Positions 7,445-13,680 are shown, counted from the stretch's first letter. The stretch is 15,352 nt of DNA from JAKSCF01 sp028279945 (GCA_028279945.1 JANQMT010000177.1:1-15352), one strand, 5' to 3'. A program made the numbers and translations. The notes: generated by a model from the letters alone, not told the origin.

Positions 7445-8312
7445 CTGTTCGCAACTCCTCTAATCCTCCGCCATCTTCTTTGTCCTGATCCCTTCCTGCT
7501 CTTTCAGCTATATTTGAAAACTTTCCTGTTTTTAATTCTTCTATTATTTCATCTACGTTCTTAGCATTTGATTCTACTGGTTTTGTACAGGGATAACATC
7601 CTAATGATCGATATCGCTTTCCTTCCCCTTGATCGAAATATAGAGATACCGTCGGGATATTTTCTTTTTTTATATATTCCCATATATCAAGTTCAGTCCA
7701 ATCCAGTAGTGGATGAATTCTAACATGGGTTCCGGGTGGAAAGTCTGTATTAAATTGATTCCAAAATTCCGGCGGCTGATCTACTAAATCCCAACTGCTA
7801 TTCTCTTCCCTTGGTGAAAAATACCGCTCTTTTGAACGGGTTCCTTCCTCATCAGCTCTTATTCCTGCAATAACACCTGTATACGGTTCTGTGTTTTTAT
7901 CTATCTCATATTGACCTGTTTCATGATCCATTCTATATCTCGGCCAATTACCATTTACTGTGTTGATTAATGTTTCGGTCTTTAATTTTTTGCAACACTG
8001 TATTCTTGTAACATTACCATCAGGAAATGTTTGTTTTTTTTCTAAAGCATCCCTATTCTCGCCATAGATCATATCCAGTTTCCATTCCAGTGCCAATTTA
8101 TCTCTATGCTCTATCATCTCTGGTATTTGATAATGTGTATCTATATGAATTAAAGGAAAGGGTAAATGTCCAAAAAAAGCTTTTCTGGCAAGCCATAACA
8201 ATACTGTACTATCCTTTCCAATTGACCATAACATACAAAGATTTTTAAAATCACTATATGCTTCTCTAAAAATATAAATACTTGTAGATTCTAATCTATC
8301 CAAATGATTCAT
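7431..8312 (-). CDS. cysD: Sulfate adenylyltransferase catalytic subunit 2
   Basis: A 293-aa ATP sulfurylase catalytic subunit, which forms APS from sulfate and ATP with CysN. It belongs to the PP-loop pyrophosphatase superfamily: the SIGKDS loop is at residues 30-35, followed by STVLLWLARKAF. Other CysD features are PFPLIHIDTHYQIPEMIEHRD, CCKKLKTETL, GIRADEEGTRSKERYFSPR and the block LDWTELDIWEYI...SLYF. The C terminus AERAGRDQDKEDGGGLEELRTGGYM matches the usual end of the family, so the gene is complete. The start is fixed by a near-perfect AAAAGGAGGA 8 nt upstream. It is the first gene of the operon cysD-cysN-sulfotransferase-cysC, with a promoter candidate at 8373-8381. No PAPS reductase or sulfite reductase gene is nearby, so APS made here is most simply routed to PAPS and the sulfotransferase. 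Confidence 0.96.
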   Translation of the reverse strand: MNHLDRLESTSIYIFREAYSDFKNLCMLWSIGKDSTVLLWLARKAFFGHLPFPLIHIDTHYQIPEMIEHRDKLALEWKLDMIYGENRDALEKKQTFPDGNVTRIQCCKKLKTETLINTVNGNWPRYRMDHETGQYEIDKNTEPYTGVIAGIRADEEGTRSKERYFSPREENSSWDLVDQPPEFWNQFNTDFPPGTHVRIHPLLDWTELDIWEYIKKENIPTVSLYFDQGEGKRYRSLGCYPCTKPVESNAKNVDEIIEELKTGKFSNIAERAGRDQDKEDGGGLEELRTGGYM

Positions 8313-8372
8313 ATTAAAGTTCCTCCTTTTCCTCTTCTACGACATTATATTCTATTCGACAAAATATGTTAT

Positions 8373-8381
8373 ATTATAACA
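8373..8381 (-). promoter_or_regulatory. Extended -10 promoter of the cysD operon
   Basis: The minus strand reads TGTTATAAT (8381 to 8373), an exact TGnTATAAT match about 60 nt upstream of the cysD start. A consensus -35 at 17 bp is absent (TAATTA). No operator or riboswitch is evident in the 259-bp gap 8313-8571; an imperfect A/T-rich hairpin at about 8484-8525 could be the terminator of the upstream membrane gene. Confidence 0.55.
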
Positions 8382-8571
8382 CCATTTTATATAGATAATT
8401 ATTTACTATCAAAATGTGATGGAAAATGTTGATGTATACTTTTTAATACTACTGAATATTTTGGAAATAAAAAAAAGCCAGATTTGAAAAAGTTAATTAA
8501 TATACCCTATTGATCCAACTTTTCATCTCTGCCTCGCAGCACTGTATATCATTATAATGCAAATATTCAAT

Positions 8572-9285
8572 TTAATATTTGTTGCTTTCATCTTCAAATT
8601 TTATAATTTTACCCTCATAGTATGTAAGATTTAAATGTCGTTTTAATTTTAGAGGTTGCTCTTCAAGTCTATTGATCCAAACAACTATATTTTCCCCTCT
8701 GTTCGCACCGTTAAATATTAAAATAGTATCCTCATCCGTGATATCATAGCCGGCTTCTTTTACATAGTTAATTGCAGTTCTTTCTACTTTATTATTAAAA
8801 TAGACATTTTCATATTTATCAACCATAAACGTTATACCAATTAAAATTATAAATCCCAATATATAAACCTTCCATTTACCTCTGCCGGCGATTATTAATA
8901 GTAATATAAATTGAGATAAGATAAATGTTATTTTTACAATCAGCATAAACTTATAAATGTATAATATAATTGCAATGCCTATTATCCAAGAAATCGCTAA
9001 TAAAATCAAATTACACGGGCTCTTACATGATTTTCTTTCTATAAACATCCCTATAAAAAAACATACGAATAAACCCATAAAAACAATCATACATTCTTGG
9101 GTTGTATCCGTTTTCGCATATGCAAAATTACTTAATATCACTAAAATAGGAATGTATAGACCTAAAATGTTCAATCTTTTACTTATTTTATCATTTTCTT
9201 TTATTTTTTCTGTCTTCTGTAAATATGTTAAAACTACAATGGTTATAATTAGAATAATTGCAGAAATAATAGCAGGTAACCACAT
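8572..9285 (-). CDS. Membrane protein of unknown function, six predicted helices
   Basis: A 237-aa protein that I do not recognise. Hydrophobic segments lie at about 3-22, 38-57, 66-83, 91-111, 113-133 and 139-155. A soluble C-terminal domain (157-237) follows, beginning near VERTAINYVKEAGYDI, with DEDTILIFNG and NIVVWINRL as possible strands. The loop between helices 3 and 4 has a CKSPC pair of cysteines. The start ATG has GAGGG 7 nt upstream. It is separated from cysD by 259 bp and from the regulator gene upstream by 172 bp that contain a decayed mobile repeat; a promoter candidate lies within that repeat. The antisense strand has a long open frame (8957-9544), which I judge a shadow, because this strand has the better start and a membrane-protein composition. 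Confidence 0.75.
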   Translation of the reverse strand: MWLPAIISAIILIITIVVLTYLQKTEKIKENDKISKRLNILGLYIPILVILSNFAYAKTDTTQECMIVFMGLFVCFFIGMFIERKSCKSPCNLILLAISWIIGIAIILYIYKFMLIVKITFILSQFILLLIIAGRGKWKVYILGFIILIGITFMVDKYENVYFNNKVERTAINYVKEAGYDITDEDTILIFNGANRGENIVVWINRLEEQPLKLKRHLNLTYYEGKIIKFEDESNKY

Positions 9286-9342
9286 AACAAGCCCTCAATT
9301 CTTTGTTGTTTTTCTGTATATTATAATTTATATCTTCCAAAT

Positions 9343-9437
9343 CACTATACTACCATTATTGAATTACTATCTCAAACGGGGTATAATAAATTTACCTCTA
9401 TCTTTGATAGTGGTTTGTGTAAAGTGGTGTTCTTGCT
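9343..9437. repeat. Decayed copy of the 124-bp inverted-repeat element
   Basis: Bases 9361-9410 match 10922-10971 at 47 of 50 positions by eye, including the small hairpin CTATCTTTGATAG. Similarity fades on both sides: CACTAT on the left; GTTCTT on the right, where the intact element has GGTTCTTTTT. The 17-bp terminal repeats are not preserved, so this is an older, immobile remnant or a relative with different ends. Confidence 0.75.
9347..9375 (-). promoter_or_regulatory. Possible promoter inside decayed repeat
   Basis: The minus strand has TTGAGA (9375-9370), a 17-bp spacer and TAGTAT (9352-9347) preceded by TGG. It points at the membrane gene starting at 9285, and the -35 half lies within sequence shared with the mobile element at 10875-10998. 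Confidence 0.35.
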
Positions 9438-9457
9438 TACCGGCGGGCACCATTTTC

Positions 9458-9631
9458 TCATTTTTTCTGGTCATTCAACTGAATGATTGCTTGTCTTACA
9501 CCTTCAGCTATTCCAATATCATGCTTTTTACAGTAATCATCTAAAATGTTAAAAACCTTTTCATCAACTCGTGCCGTAATTCTTAACACTTTAGGACTAT
9601 CAGTAGGACGACCTATTTTCTTTTTAGCCAA
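9458..9631 (-). CDS. Small ribbon-helix-helix DNA-binding protein, TTG start
   Basis: A 57-aa protein beginning MAKKKIGRPTDSPKV and ending QAIIQLNDQKK. It has the CopG/Arc layout: a basic arm with KKKIGRPT, a short strand VLRITARVD (15-23) that would insert in the DNA groove, helix EKVFNILDDYCKKH, a turn DIG, and helix IAEGVRQAIIQL. Such proteins act as dimeric, often autoregulating repressors. The start is TTG at 9629-9631 with GGAGG 7 nt upstream; a second TTG directly before it is too close to the site. The ribosome site overlaps the end of the membrane gene 9644-10018 (12-bp gap), so the two are probably co-translated. An obvious operator candidate is the palindrome at 10103-10119 upstream of the shared promoter. 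Fold assignment is good; the regulated genes are inferred. Confidence 0.8.
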   Translation of the reverse strand: MAKKKIGRPTDSPKVLRITARVDEKVFNILDDYCKKHDIGIAEGVRQAIIQLNDQKK

Positions 9632-9643
9632 CAATCCACCTCC

Positions 9644-10018
9644 CTAGTCATTAGTTCTTTCACTCTCATCAGTACCAAAATACATATGTAATATTGCCCT
9701 AATTATTGACAGCCCTATGATACATCCTATAACAATATTACCTGTTACCTCCATCTTTTCCGTCAGCACATAGAGAAAGCCAAACATACCAAATGAAACA
9801 CTCACTGTTAATTCATCAGCTAATCGTATTCTATTCTTTGTATGTTTTGAACTCTTCTTTTTTCTTACTTTAGCAGAAAACATGATATACGTAGAAATAA
9901 TAATTAATAGCAATAACCAACCAATGGATTTATATCCATCATATTCTCCCAGAATAAAAATTTTATAAGAAATAAGTACAAAAATAATAATTAATGGTTC
10001 AATTATGATATTTCTCAT
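9644..10018 (-). CDS. Small membrane protein of unknown function
   Basis: A 124-aa protein, not recognised. Hydrophobic segments lie at about 4-23, 31-49, 72-86 and 91-113. A very basic cytoplasmic-type loop KVRKKKSSKHTKNRIR lies at 50-65, and the tail is acidic (TDESERTND). By the positive-inside rule the basic loop is cytosolic. AAAGGAGATG 4-10 nt upstream fixes the ATG at 10018. It is the first gene of a two-gene unit with the ribbon-helix-helix gene just downstream, under a recognisable promoter at 10057-10086. Size and arrangement could fit a membrane component controlled by its own small repressor, but no family feature supports a specific role. Confidence 0.75.
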   Translation of the reverse strand: MRNIIIEPLIIIFVLISYKIFILGEYDGYKSIGWLLLLIIISTYIMFSAKVRKKKSSKHTKNRIRLADELTVSVSFGMFGFLYVLTEKMEVTGNIVIGCIIGLSIIRAILHMYFGTDESERTND

Positions 10019-10056
10019 ATTTTCATCTCCTTTGGAATATTTTGGTTATATGATAT

Positions 10057-10086
10057 ATGGTACTATTTTTTGTCTATAATTGTCAA
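10057..10086 (-). promoter_or_regulatory. Promoter of the membrane protein/RHH operon
   Basis: A consensus -35 TTGACA (minus strand, 10086-10081) is followed after 18 bp by TACCAT (10062-10057), about 40 nt upstream of the ATG at 10018. Confidence 0.55.
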
Positions 10087-10102
10087 CTATCTTTTTTATT
10101 GG

Positions 10103-10119
10103 AAAAGTGTAACACTTTT
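10103..10119. promoter_or_regulatory. 17-bp palindrome, possible operator
   Basis: AAAAGTGTAACACTTTT is a perfect 8+1+8 palindrome placed 16 bp upstream of the TTGACA -35 box at 10081-10086. A further half-like CACACTT follows at 10121-10127. It suits a dimeric regulator, and the small ribbon-helix-helix protein of this operon is the nearest candidate. Confidence 0.4.
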
Positions 10120-10139
10120 TCACACTTCATATTATTGAA

Positions 10140-10280
10140 TTATAACAAATCGTCGTAAGGATTATCATCTTCAGTTGAATATACCATGAATTTTGTTTTT
10201 TCTGACACAACTCTAATTAAATTATCAAATAACTTATCATCTTTTTGTATTCCCTTAATTAATAACCAGATATTTATTTT
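10140..10280 (-). pseudogene. Coding-like frame without a start codon
   Basis: A 46-codon open frame reads as plausible protein: it contains KGIQKDDKLFDNLI, RVVSEKTKFMVYST and ends EDDNPYDDLL before a TAA at 10140-10142. No ATG lies at its head and no ribosome site precedes it; it begins inside the end of the VanZ-like gene in a different phase. Only an internal GTG or ATG could start it, leaving fewer than 25 residues. It may be the 3' end of a gene whose front was lost, or chance. I do not recognise a family. Confidence 0.3.
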
Positions 10281-10663
10281 TTAATAATGTTTTTTATTAG
10301 AGCAGTGAATAATCTAATGGCAATATAAATGCCTATAGCATACATAAACCCAGCCATACCATATAAAACATCTTTAAATTCCATACGACCGTTTCCTGTT
10401 ACGTATTGTTGTATTTCAATTGCAAAGACTAAAACCAATACTACAAAAAGTGAAAATATAAATGATATAATTTCAATTGAATATTTTGATAACCATTTAA
10501 AAATTATATTAGCTATAAAAAATATTAGGATCCCTATAAAACCAATAACAATTAAATGCATAAATTTGTCGTCTGCATTTGGGTAAATCCGTTTAATGAT
10601 TTCTCCTAATACTAAATGAAACATATCTACAAGTGATGATACCAGTTTAAGAAATAATGTCAT
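10274..10663 (-). CDS. VanZ-like membrane protein
   Basis: A 129-aa membrane protein with helices at about 2-22, 36-56, 62-84 and 100-122. It shows the sparse VanZ-family pattern: DDKFMH (D32, K33, H36) before the second helix, then EIQQY (E83, Q85) and GRMEFKDVLYGMAG (R93, D98) before the last. The usual N of the final N-x-x-G is replaced by G. VanZ-like proteins occur widely in Firmicutes; the founder raises low-level teicoplanin resistance, but most members have no known role, so no resistance should be assumed. The start is ATG at 10663, with GGAGG 8 nt upstream; a TTG 15 nt further up is in frame, but GGAGG would then fall inside the coding region. A strong promoter is at 10715-10743. 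It is probably monocistronic. Confidence 0.75.
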   Translation of the reverse strand: MTLFLKLVSSLVDMFHLVLGEIIKRIYPNADDKFMHLIVIGFIGILIFFIANIIFKWLSKYSIEIISFIFSLFVVLVLVFAIEIQQYVTGNGRMEFKDVLYGMAGFMYAIGIYIAIRLFTALIKNIIKK

Positions 10664-10714
10664 AATGCTCTCCTCCAAACCGTCTCTTGTGCTTTACATT
10701 TAACAGCTATCATT

Positions 10715-10743
10715 ATTATAATTATTTTTTCTAGTTTTTTCAA
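10715..10743 (-). promoter_or_regulatory. Strong promoter of the VanZ-like gene
   Basis: On the minus strand TTGAAA (10743-10738), exactly 17 bp and TATAAT (10720-10715): a near-consensus vegetative promoter about 50 nt upstream of the start codon. Confidence 0.7.
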
Positions 10744-10750
10744 AGATAAA

Positions 10751-10786
10751 GACCAATAAAACAATTTGTTTCATGCCTTATCGGTC
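10751..10786 (-). terminator. Possible minus-strand terminator or insulating hairpin
   Basis: GACCAATAA (10751-10759) pairs with TTATCGGTC (10778-10786) with one mismatch; a nested AAACAA-TTGTTT hairpin lies inside. On the minus strand it is followed by TTTATCTTT and sits just upstream of the VanZ-like promoter, so it may block read-through from the mobile element side. Confidence 0.35.
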
Positions 10787-10874
10787 ATAAAAATAGCTGT
10801 ACTTTATATAGCACCAAGCTCTCTTAACAATTTTACATGGGGCACTCCAATCTTCAAAATCAAACAAATAATGT

Positions 10875-10998
10875 CAAAAAGAACCGTCCCCTTTCGCACT
10901 ATCCCTTATGACACTTTTGTTGAATTACTATTTCAAACAGGCTATAATAAATTTACCTCTATCTTTGATAGTAGTGTGAATGGGGACGGTTCTTTTTG
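10875..10998. mobile_element. MITE-like element with 17-bp perfect terminal inverted repeats
   Basis: CAAAAAGAACCGTCCCC (10875-10891) and its exact reverse complement (10982-10998) bound a 124-bp segment. The complementarity continues imperfectly inward (TTCGCACTATC against GATAGTAGTGTGAA), and a small hairpin CTATC-TTT-GATAG sits at 10959-10971. There is no transposase inside and no clear target duplication. From memory, ends of the type GGGGACGGTTCTTTTT are common in bacilli and clostridia as REP-like sequences near IS200-type (Y1) transposases; this was not looked up. The interior is shared with 9343-9437. Confidence 0.75.
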
Positions 10999-11114
10999 GT
11001 TTGGTTATAGGTATACCCTCTCACCACCACAAAAAAAAACACAATTAAGGAACAGTAGACAAGGTCATGTTTGACAAATTAAGATTAATAAAGTGTATTA
11101 TTGTTCAATACTAT

Positions 11115-11122
11115 GGTATAAT
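11115..11122 (+). promoter_or_regulatory. Extended -10 promoter of the acetyltransferase leader
   Basis: TGGTATAAT (11114-11122) is an exact TGnTATAAT match. Transcription from about 11129 would give a leader of roughly 170 nt before the ATG at 11301. A TTGACA at 11071-11076 is too far upstream to be its -35. Confidence 0.55.
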
Positions 11123-11154
11123 CACGGTATTATGTAAGAGAGGAATTATTTTTT

Positions 11155-11196
11155 ATGAGTAAAATGAGCATAGTATCAAGGGTGGTTTTTGAATAA
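11155..11196 (+). CDS. Possible 13-aa leader peptide
   Basis: The open frame MSKMSIVSRVVFE runs from an ATG at 11155 to TAA at 11194-11196. AGAGAGG lies 11 nt upstream, a rather long spacing. Its last two codons (GAA TAA) form the start of the 5' arm of the hairpin at 11191-11244, so a ribosome at the end of this frame would block that hairpin. It lies between a good promoter and the acetyltransferase gene. It could be a regulatory uORF or chance; no homologue is recalled. Confidence 0.35.
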   Translation: MSKMSIVSRVVFE

Positions 11197-11248
11197 CGCG
11201 CCTAAAATACTATAAAAAAAATATATTATTACTTCGTGTTATTCTTTT
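11191..11248 (+). promoter_or_regulatory. Terminator-like hairpin in acetyltransferase leader
   Basis: GAATAACGCG (11191-11200) pairs along all 10 positions with CGTGTTATTC (11235-11244), counting one G-U pair, and TTTT follows at 11245-11248. With the short open frame ending in its 5' arm, this resembles a conditional (attenuation) terminator. The 34-nt loop and interrupted T tract make it weaker than a standard terminator. Confidence 0.4.
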
Positions 11249-11300
11249 ATCGCCCGATAGCTGAGTAAAAAAATAGCATATCAAAAGGAGTATATTAAAA

Positions 11301-11900
11301 ATGAATATATCAATTAGATTAGAAAATGAAAATGATTTTAGAATTGTAGAGAACCTGACAAGAGAGGCATTTTGGGATTTATACAATCCTGGTTGTAACG
11401 AACACTTAATCGTTCATAAGATGAGAAATGTAAATGCATTTATCAAAGAATTAGGTTTTGTTGCATGTGATGGAGAAAAAATTGTTGGTAATATCATGTA
11501 TACAAAATCGAAAGTAATCAATGAAAATAATGAGGCGTTTAAAATCCTGACCATGGGGCCTCTTGGGATATTGCCTTCTTATCAAGGTAAAGGCGTTGGG
11601 TCTCAACTTATGAGACATTCTATTAAAGTTGCCAGAGCATTAGGTTATAATGCAATCGTAATTTTTGGCGATCCAAACTATTACCATCGCTTTGGTTTTG
11701 AAAATGCTAAGAAGTATAATATTCAAACATCATTGGGTGATAATTTTGAAGAATTCATGGCATTAGAATTAAATGAAGGTTCACTTGAAGGCATTTCGGG
11801 TAAGTGTTATATTGATCCTGTTTTTGAAACAAATGAGGACGAATTAAAAGCTTTCGAAGAACAGTTTCCTTATAAGGAAAAAAATTTTTCCGAAAAGTAA
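11301..11900 (+). CDS. GNAT family N-acetyltransferase (YhbS-like)
   Basis: A 199-aa acetyltransferase that should move an acetyl group from acetyl-CoA to an amine; the substrate is unknown. The GNAT fold is clear: an N-terminal strand-helix ISIRLENENDFRIVENLTREAF, a core strand GPLGILPSYQGKGVG at 86-100 with the acetyl-CoA loop QGKGVG (95-100), helix SQLMRHSIKVARALG, then AIVIFGDPNYYHRFGF (118-133). The latter is typical of the YhbS/COG3153 branch. The C-terminal part with ALELNEGSLEGISGKCYID also fits that branch. AAAGGAG 10 nt upstream supports the ATG. Its 170-nt leader holds a possible uORF and attenuator. It converges on the ybaK-type gene, with a shared hairpin at 11963-11983. Some GNATs modify antibiotics, but this sequence does not show that. 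Confidence 0.9.
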   Translation: MNISIRLENENDFRIVENLTREAFWDLYNPGCNEHLIVHKMRNVNAFIKELGFVACDGEKIVGNIMYTKSKVINENNEAFKILTMGPLGILPSYQGKGVGSQLMRHSIKVARALGYNAIVIFGDPNYYHRFGFENAKKYNIQTSLGDNFEEFMALELNEGSLEGISGKCYIDPVFETNEDELKAFEEQFPYKEKNFSEK

Positions 11901-11962
11901 TCATAGTTGGTGGGACAAATATCAAATATTAAATTTGTAACGTTCATAATATGCAAAATGGG

Positions 11963-11983
11963 GGGAAGTCAAAATGGCTTCCC
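11963..11983. terminator. Hairpin between convergent genes
   Basis: GGGAAGTC (11963-11970) pairs with GGCTTCCC (11976-11983), with one G-U pair, around a 5-nt loop. It lies between the acetyltransferase (+) and the YbaK-type gene (-). T tracts are short on both strands, so it is a moderate bidirectional terminator. Confidence 0.5.
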
Positions 11984-11996
11984 TTAAAAATTGCAG

Positions 11997-12470
11997 TTAG
12001 ACATTCCATCCTTTACAAACATCCACCCATTCCGTGTAGCCTGAATATTTTTCCAGTTCCGGAATGCTTAATTCAATTGCACTATTGCTGCTTCCACAAG
12101 CTGGAAACACAGTTTTGAAACGTTTTAGAGATTTATCAAGATATACCGGTACGCCCTCATTAATTCCAAATGGGCAGACACCGCCAACAGTTTGACCAAT
12201 TAATTCTCTAACTCTATCTGGCGTGAGCATTTTTGCTTTTGCACCAAACTTTTCCTTATACTTTTTATTATCAATCTTTGCATCCCCTGCAGTAACAACA
12301 AGAACAGCCATTTCATTTATCATAAAAGACAATGATTTTGCAATTCGTTCCGGTTCACATTTAAGGGCTAGTGCTGCTAACTCAACCGTTGCACTTGAAA
12401 CCTCAAACTCCTGTATCTTATTCTCCATATTCCACTGACTAAAATATGCTTTTACTTTTTCAATTGCCAT
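11997..12470 (-). CDS. YbaK/EbsC-type aminoacyl-tRNA deacylase
   Basis: A 157-aa single-domain protein of the YbaK/ProX (prolyl-tRNA synthetase insertion-like) family. These enzymes act in the cytosol and hydrolyse wrongly charged tRNAs (for example Cys- or Ala-tRNA-Pro) after release from the synthetase. Family features are the lysine in IAKSLSFM (K45, at the position of the catalytic lysine of bacterial YbaK), LVVTAGDAKIDNKK, the glycine-rich VGGVCPFGI (GxxxPFG type), and the end segment FPACGSSNSAIELSIPEL. Length is normal for a free-standing editing enzyme. AGGAGG 8 nt upstream fixes the start, with an extended -10 at 12511-12519. It is transcribed alone, convergent with the acetyltransferase. 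Which mischarged tRNA it corrects cannot be told. Confidence 0.9.
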   Translation of the reverse strand: MAIEKVKAYFSQWNMENKIQEFEVSSATVELAALALKCEPERIAKSLSFMINEMAVLVVTAGDAKIDNKKYKEKFGAKAKMLTPDRVRELIGQTVGGVCPFGINEGVPVYLDKSLKRFKTVFPACGSSNSAIELSIPELEKYSGYTEWVDVCKGWNV

Positions 12471-12510
12471 TATAACGCCCTCCTAGATTATGCTAAATGT
12501 ATCATCTTAC

Positions 12511-12519
12511 ATTTTACCA
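12511..12519 (-). promoter_or_regulatory. Extended -10 of the YbaK-type gene
   Basis: The minus strand reads TGGTAAAAT (12519 to 12511), one mismatch from TGnTATAAT, about 40 nt upstream of the ATG at 12470. No convincing -35 is seen. Confidence 0.45.
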
Positions 12520-12588
12520 TATATATGCATTTCTTTTCATTTATTTCTTTTGAATGTTTTTAATTAAGATTTAACTATTCTATAGCGA

Positions 12589-13680
12589 TTAGTATTCTAA
12601 TAGCCTTACCGGATTATTTATAACCATGTTTTGGATATCTTCATCTGAAACTTCAAACATTTTAAGCAAAGGTACTAATGACTCTAATACACCTGTATAT
12701 CCGTTTCCACCATATTTACGGTAACTCACTTTAGTATACAAATCCGTTCCAAATACAATCTGCTTTGAATATCCTGCTTGTATTAATGGTAATAATCCTC
12801 TAACTCTGTCATAGTCATTGGGCTGATATTTTGCTATAACGTCAAGTCCCCATGTGTTTCCAACTGTATCAAAACCAATAGTAACACCCGTGTCTAGTAA
12901 TTTTTTGATTTTATCTATTTGTGGTTCAGTTGCTGCTGCATGGTTCAATACGTAATCTGCTATTTCAACCGACGTTACTACAAACTGATCTATATGACAC
13001 ATAACAATTCTTTTAGCATCAACACCTTCTTCTTCAACTAGTATCTTGACCATTTTCATTGTATCTTCAAGATTCATGCCTACTCCTGTATGAACTTGTA
13101 TTGATCGTCCGGTTTTTCTAGCTGCTTTACCACCTGCTCTAAGTGCTCTTTCTTCTATACCAGATAAAGAATTGCATGCTATTTTTATATGACCTGCTTT
13201 AATATCTGTTCCATCTATACCTTCATATATTTCTTTTTCAATCTGTGCCTGAAGTTCCTCTATGGACATATGGGTGTACTTTTCCGGCCATGATCCTTCA
13301 GCATAATATCCTGCTGATGCTATGATATTAATGCCTGTATTTTCTGATATTTTTTTGGTGTCTTCAATATTTCCTCTAATACCAATAGAACTTACTTCAA
13401 GCATGGAAGATCCACCAGCATTTTTAAAATGAGTTAATTCTTCACTTGCTAAATCAATATCATTCAAGTACATACAGTCGGGAGATAGACCAAAATATCC
13501 TTTTTTAAGATACGATACATTTTCACATCTACAATCCAGCTTTTCTTTATCCATATTAGGTGCTGCTTTTTTATACATCTCATTGTAGAAGCGAAGATCT
13601 ACCATAATATGATCATGCATAGACGTAAAACCCAAATCCTTTGAATCTATTTCGCCTAATACGGTCATTACTTTACCCAT
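12589..13680 (-). CDS. Phosphotriesterase-family metallohydrolase
   Basis: A 363-aa amidohydrolase-superfamily TIM barrel of the phosphotriesterase (PTE/Php) family. Every expected metal ligand is visible: HxH in MHDHIM (H22, H24), the bridging carbamylated lysine in HIKIACN (K166), H197 in QVHTGVG, H229 in VMCHID, and D312 in VFGTDLY. The later YRKYGGNGYTG is also typical. Members hydrolyse lactones, phosphoesters or related bonds; sequence alone does not choose. The start is ATG at 13680 with AGGAGG 6 nt upstream; the 20-codon in-frame extension (to 13740) runs through an RNA hairpin and is rejected. It follows the class III aminotransferase after 98 bp in the same direction, so the two probably work on one pathway, perhaps transamination of an amino compound and hydrolysis of a cyclic product. 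The pathway is inferred only. Confidence 0.92.
   Translation of the reverse strand: MGKVMTVLGEIDSKDLGFTSMHDHIMVDLRFYNEMYKKAAPNMDKEKLDCRCENVSYLKKGYFGLSPDCMYLNDIDLASEELTHFKNAGGSSMLEVSSIGIRGNIEDTKKISENTGINIIASAGYYAEGSWPEKYTHMSIEELQAQIEKEIYEGIDGTDIKAGHIKIACNSLSGIEERALRAGGKAARKTGRSIQVHTGVGMNLEDTMKMVKILVEEEGVDAKRIVMCHIDQFVVTSVEIADYVLNHAAATEPQIDKIKKLLDTGVTIGFDTVGNTWGLDVIAKYQPNDYDRVRGLLPLIQAGYSKQIVFGTDLYTKVSYRKYGGNGYTGVLESLVPLLKMFEVSDEDIQNMVINNPVRLLEY

Noticed and set aside
4098..8312. Reading the operon as cysteine (assimilatory sulfate) biosynthesis
   Set aside because: No PAPS/APS reductase, sulfite reductase, sirohaem or sulfate-transport gene is in the window, and a sulfotransferase sits inside the operon. 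Genes elsewhere could still use the PAPS.
8957..9544. 195-codon open frame on the plus strand
   Set aside because: It lies antisense to the 237-aa membrane gene and to the ribbon-helix-helix gene, crosses the decayed repeat, and has no ribosome site; both minus-strand genes have better starts and sensible protein features.
10274..10663. Calling the VanZ-like gene a glycopeptide resistance determinant
   Set aside because: Only the sparse family pattern is present and no vanA-type cluster genes accompany it; VanZ-like proteins are common in susceptible Firmicutes.
10664..10678. TTG start of the VanZ-like gene
   Set aside because: The sequence GGAGGAG after that TTG is the ribosome site for the ATG at 10663, and no site precedes the TTG.
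10766..11074. 102-codon open frame on the plus strand
   Set aside because: It reads straight through both terminal repeats of the 124-bp element, has no ribosome site and no recognisable protein feature.
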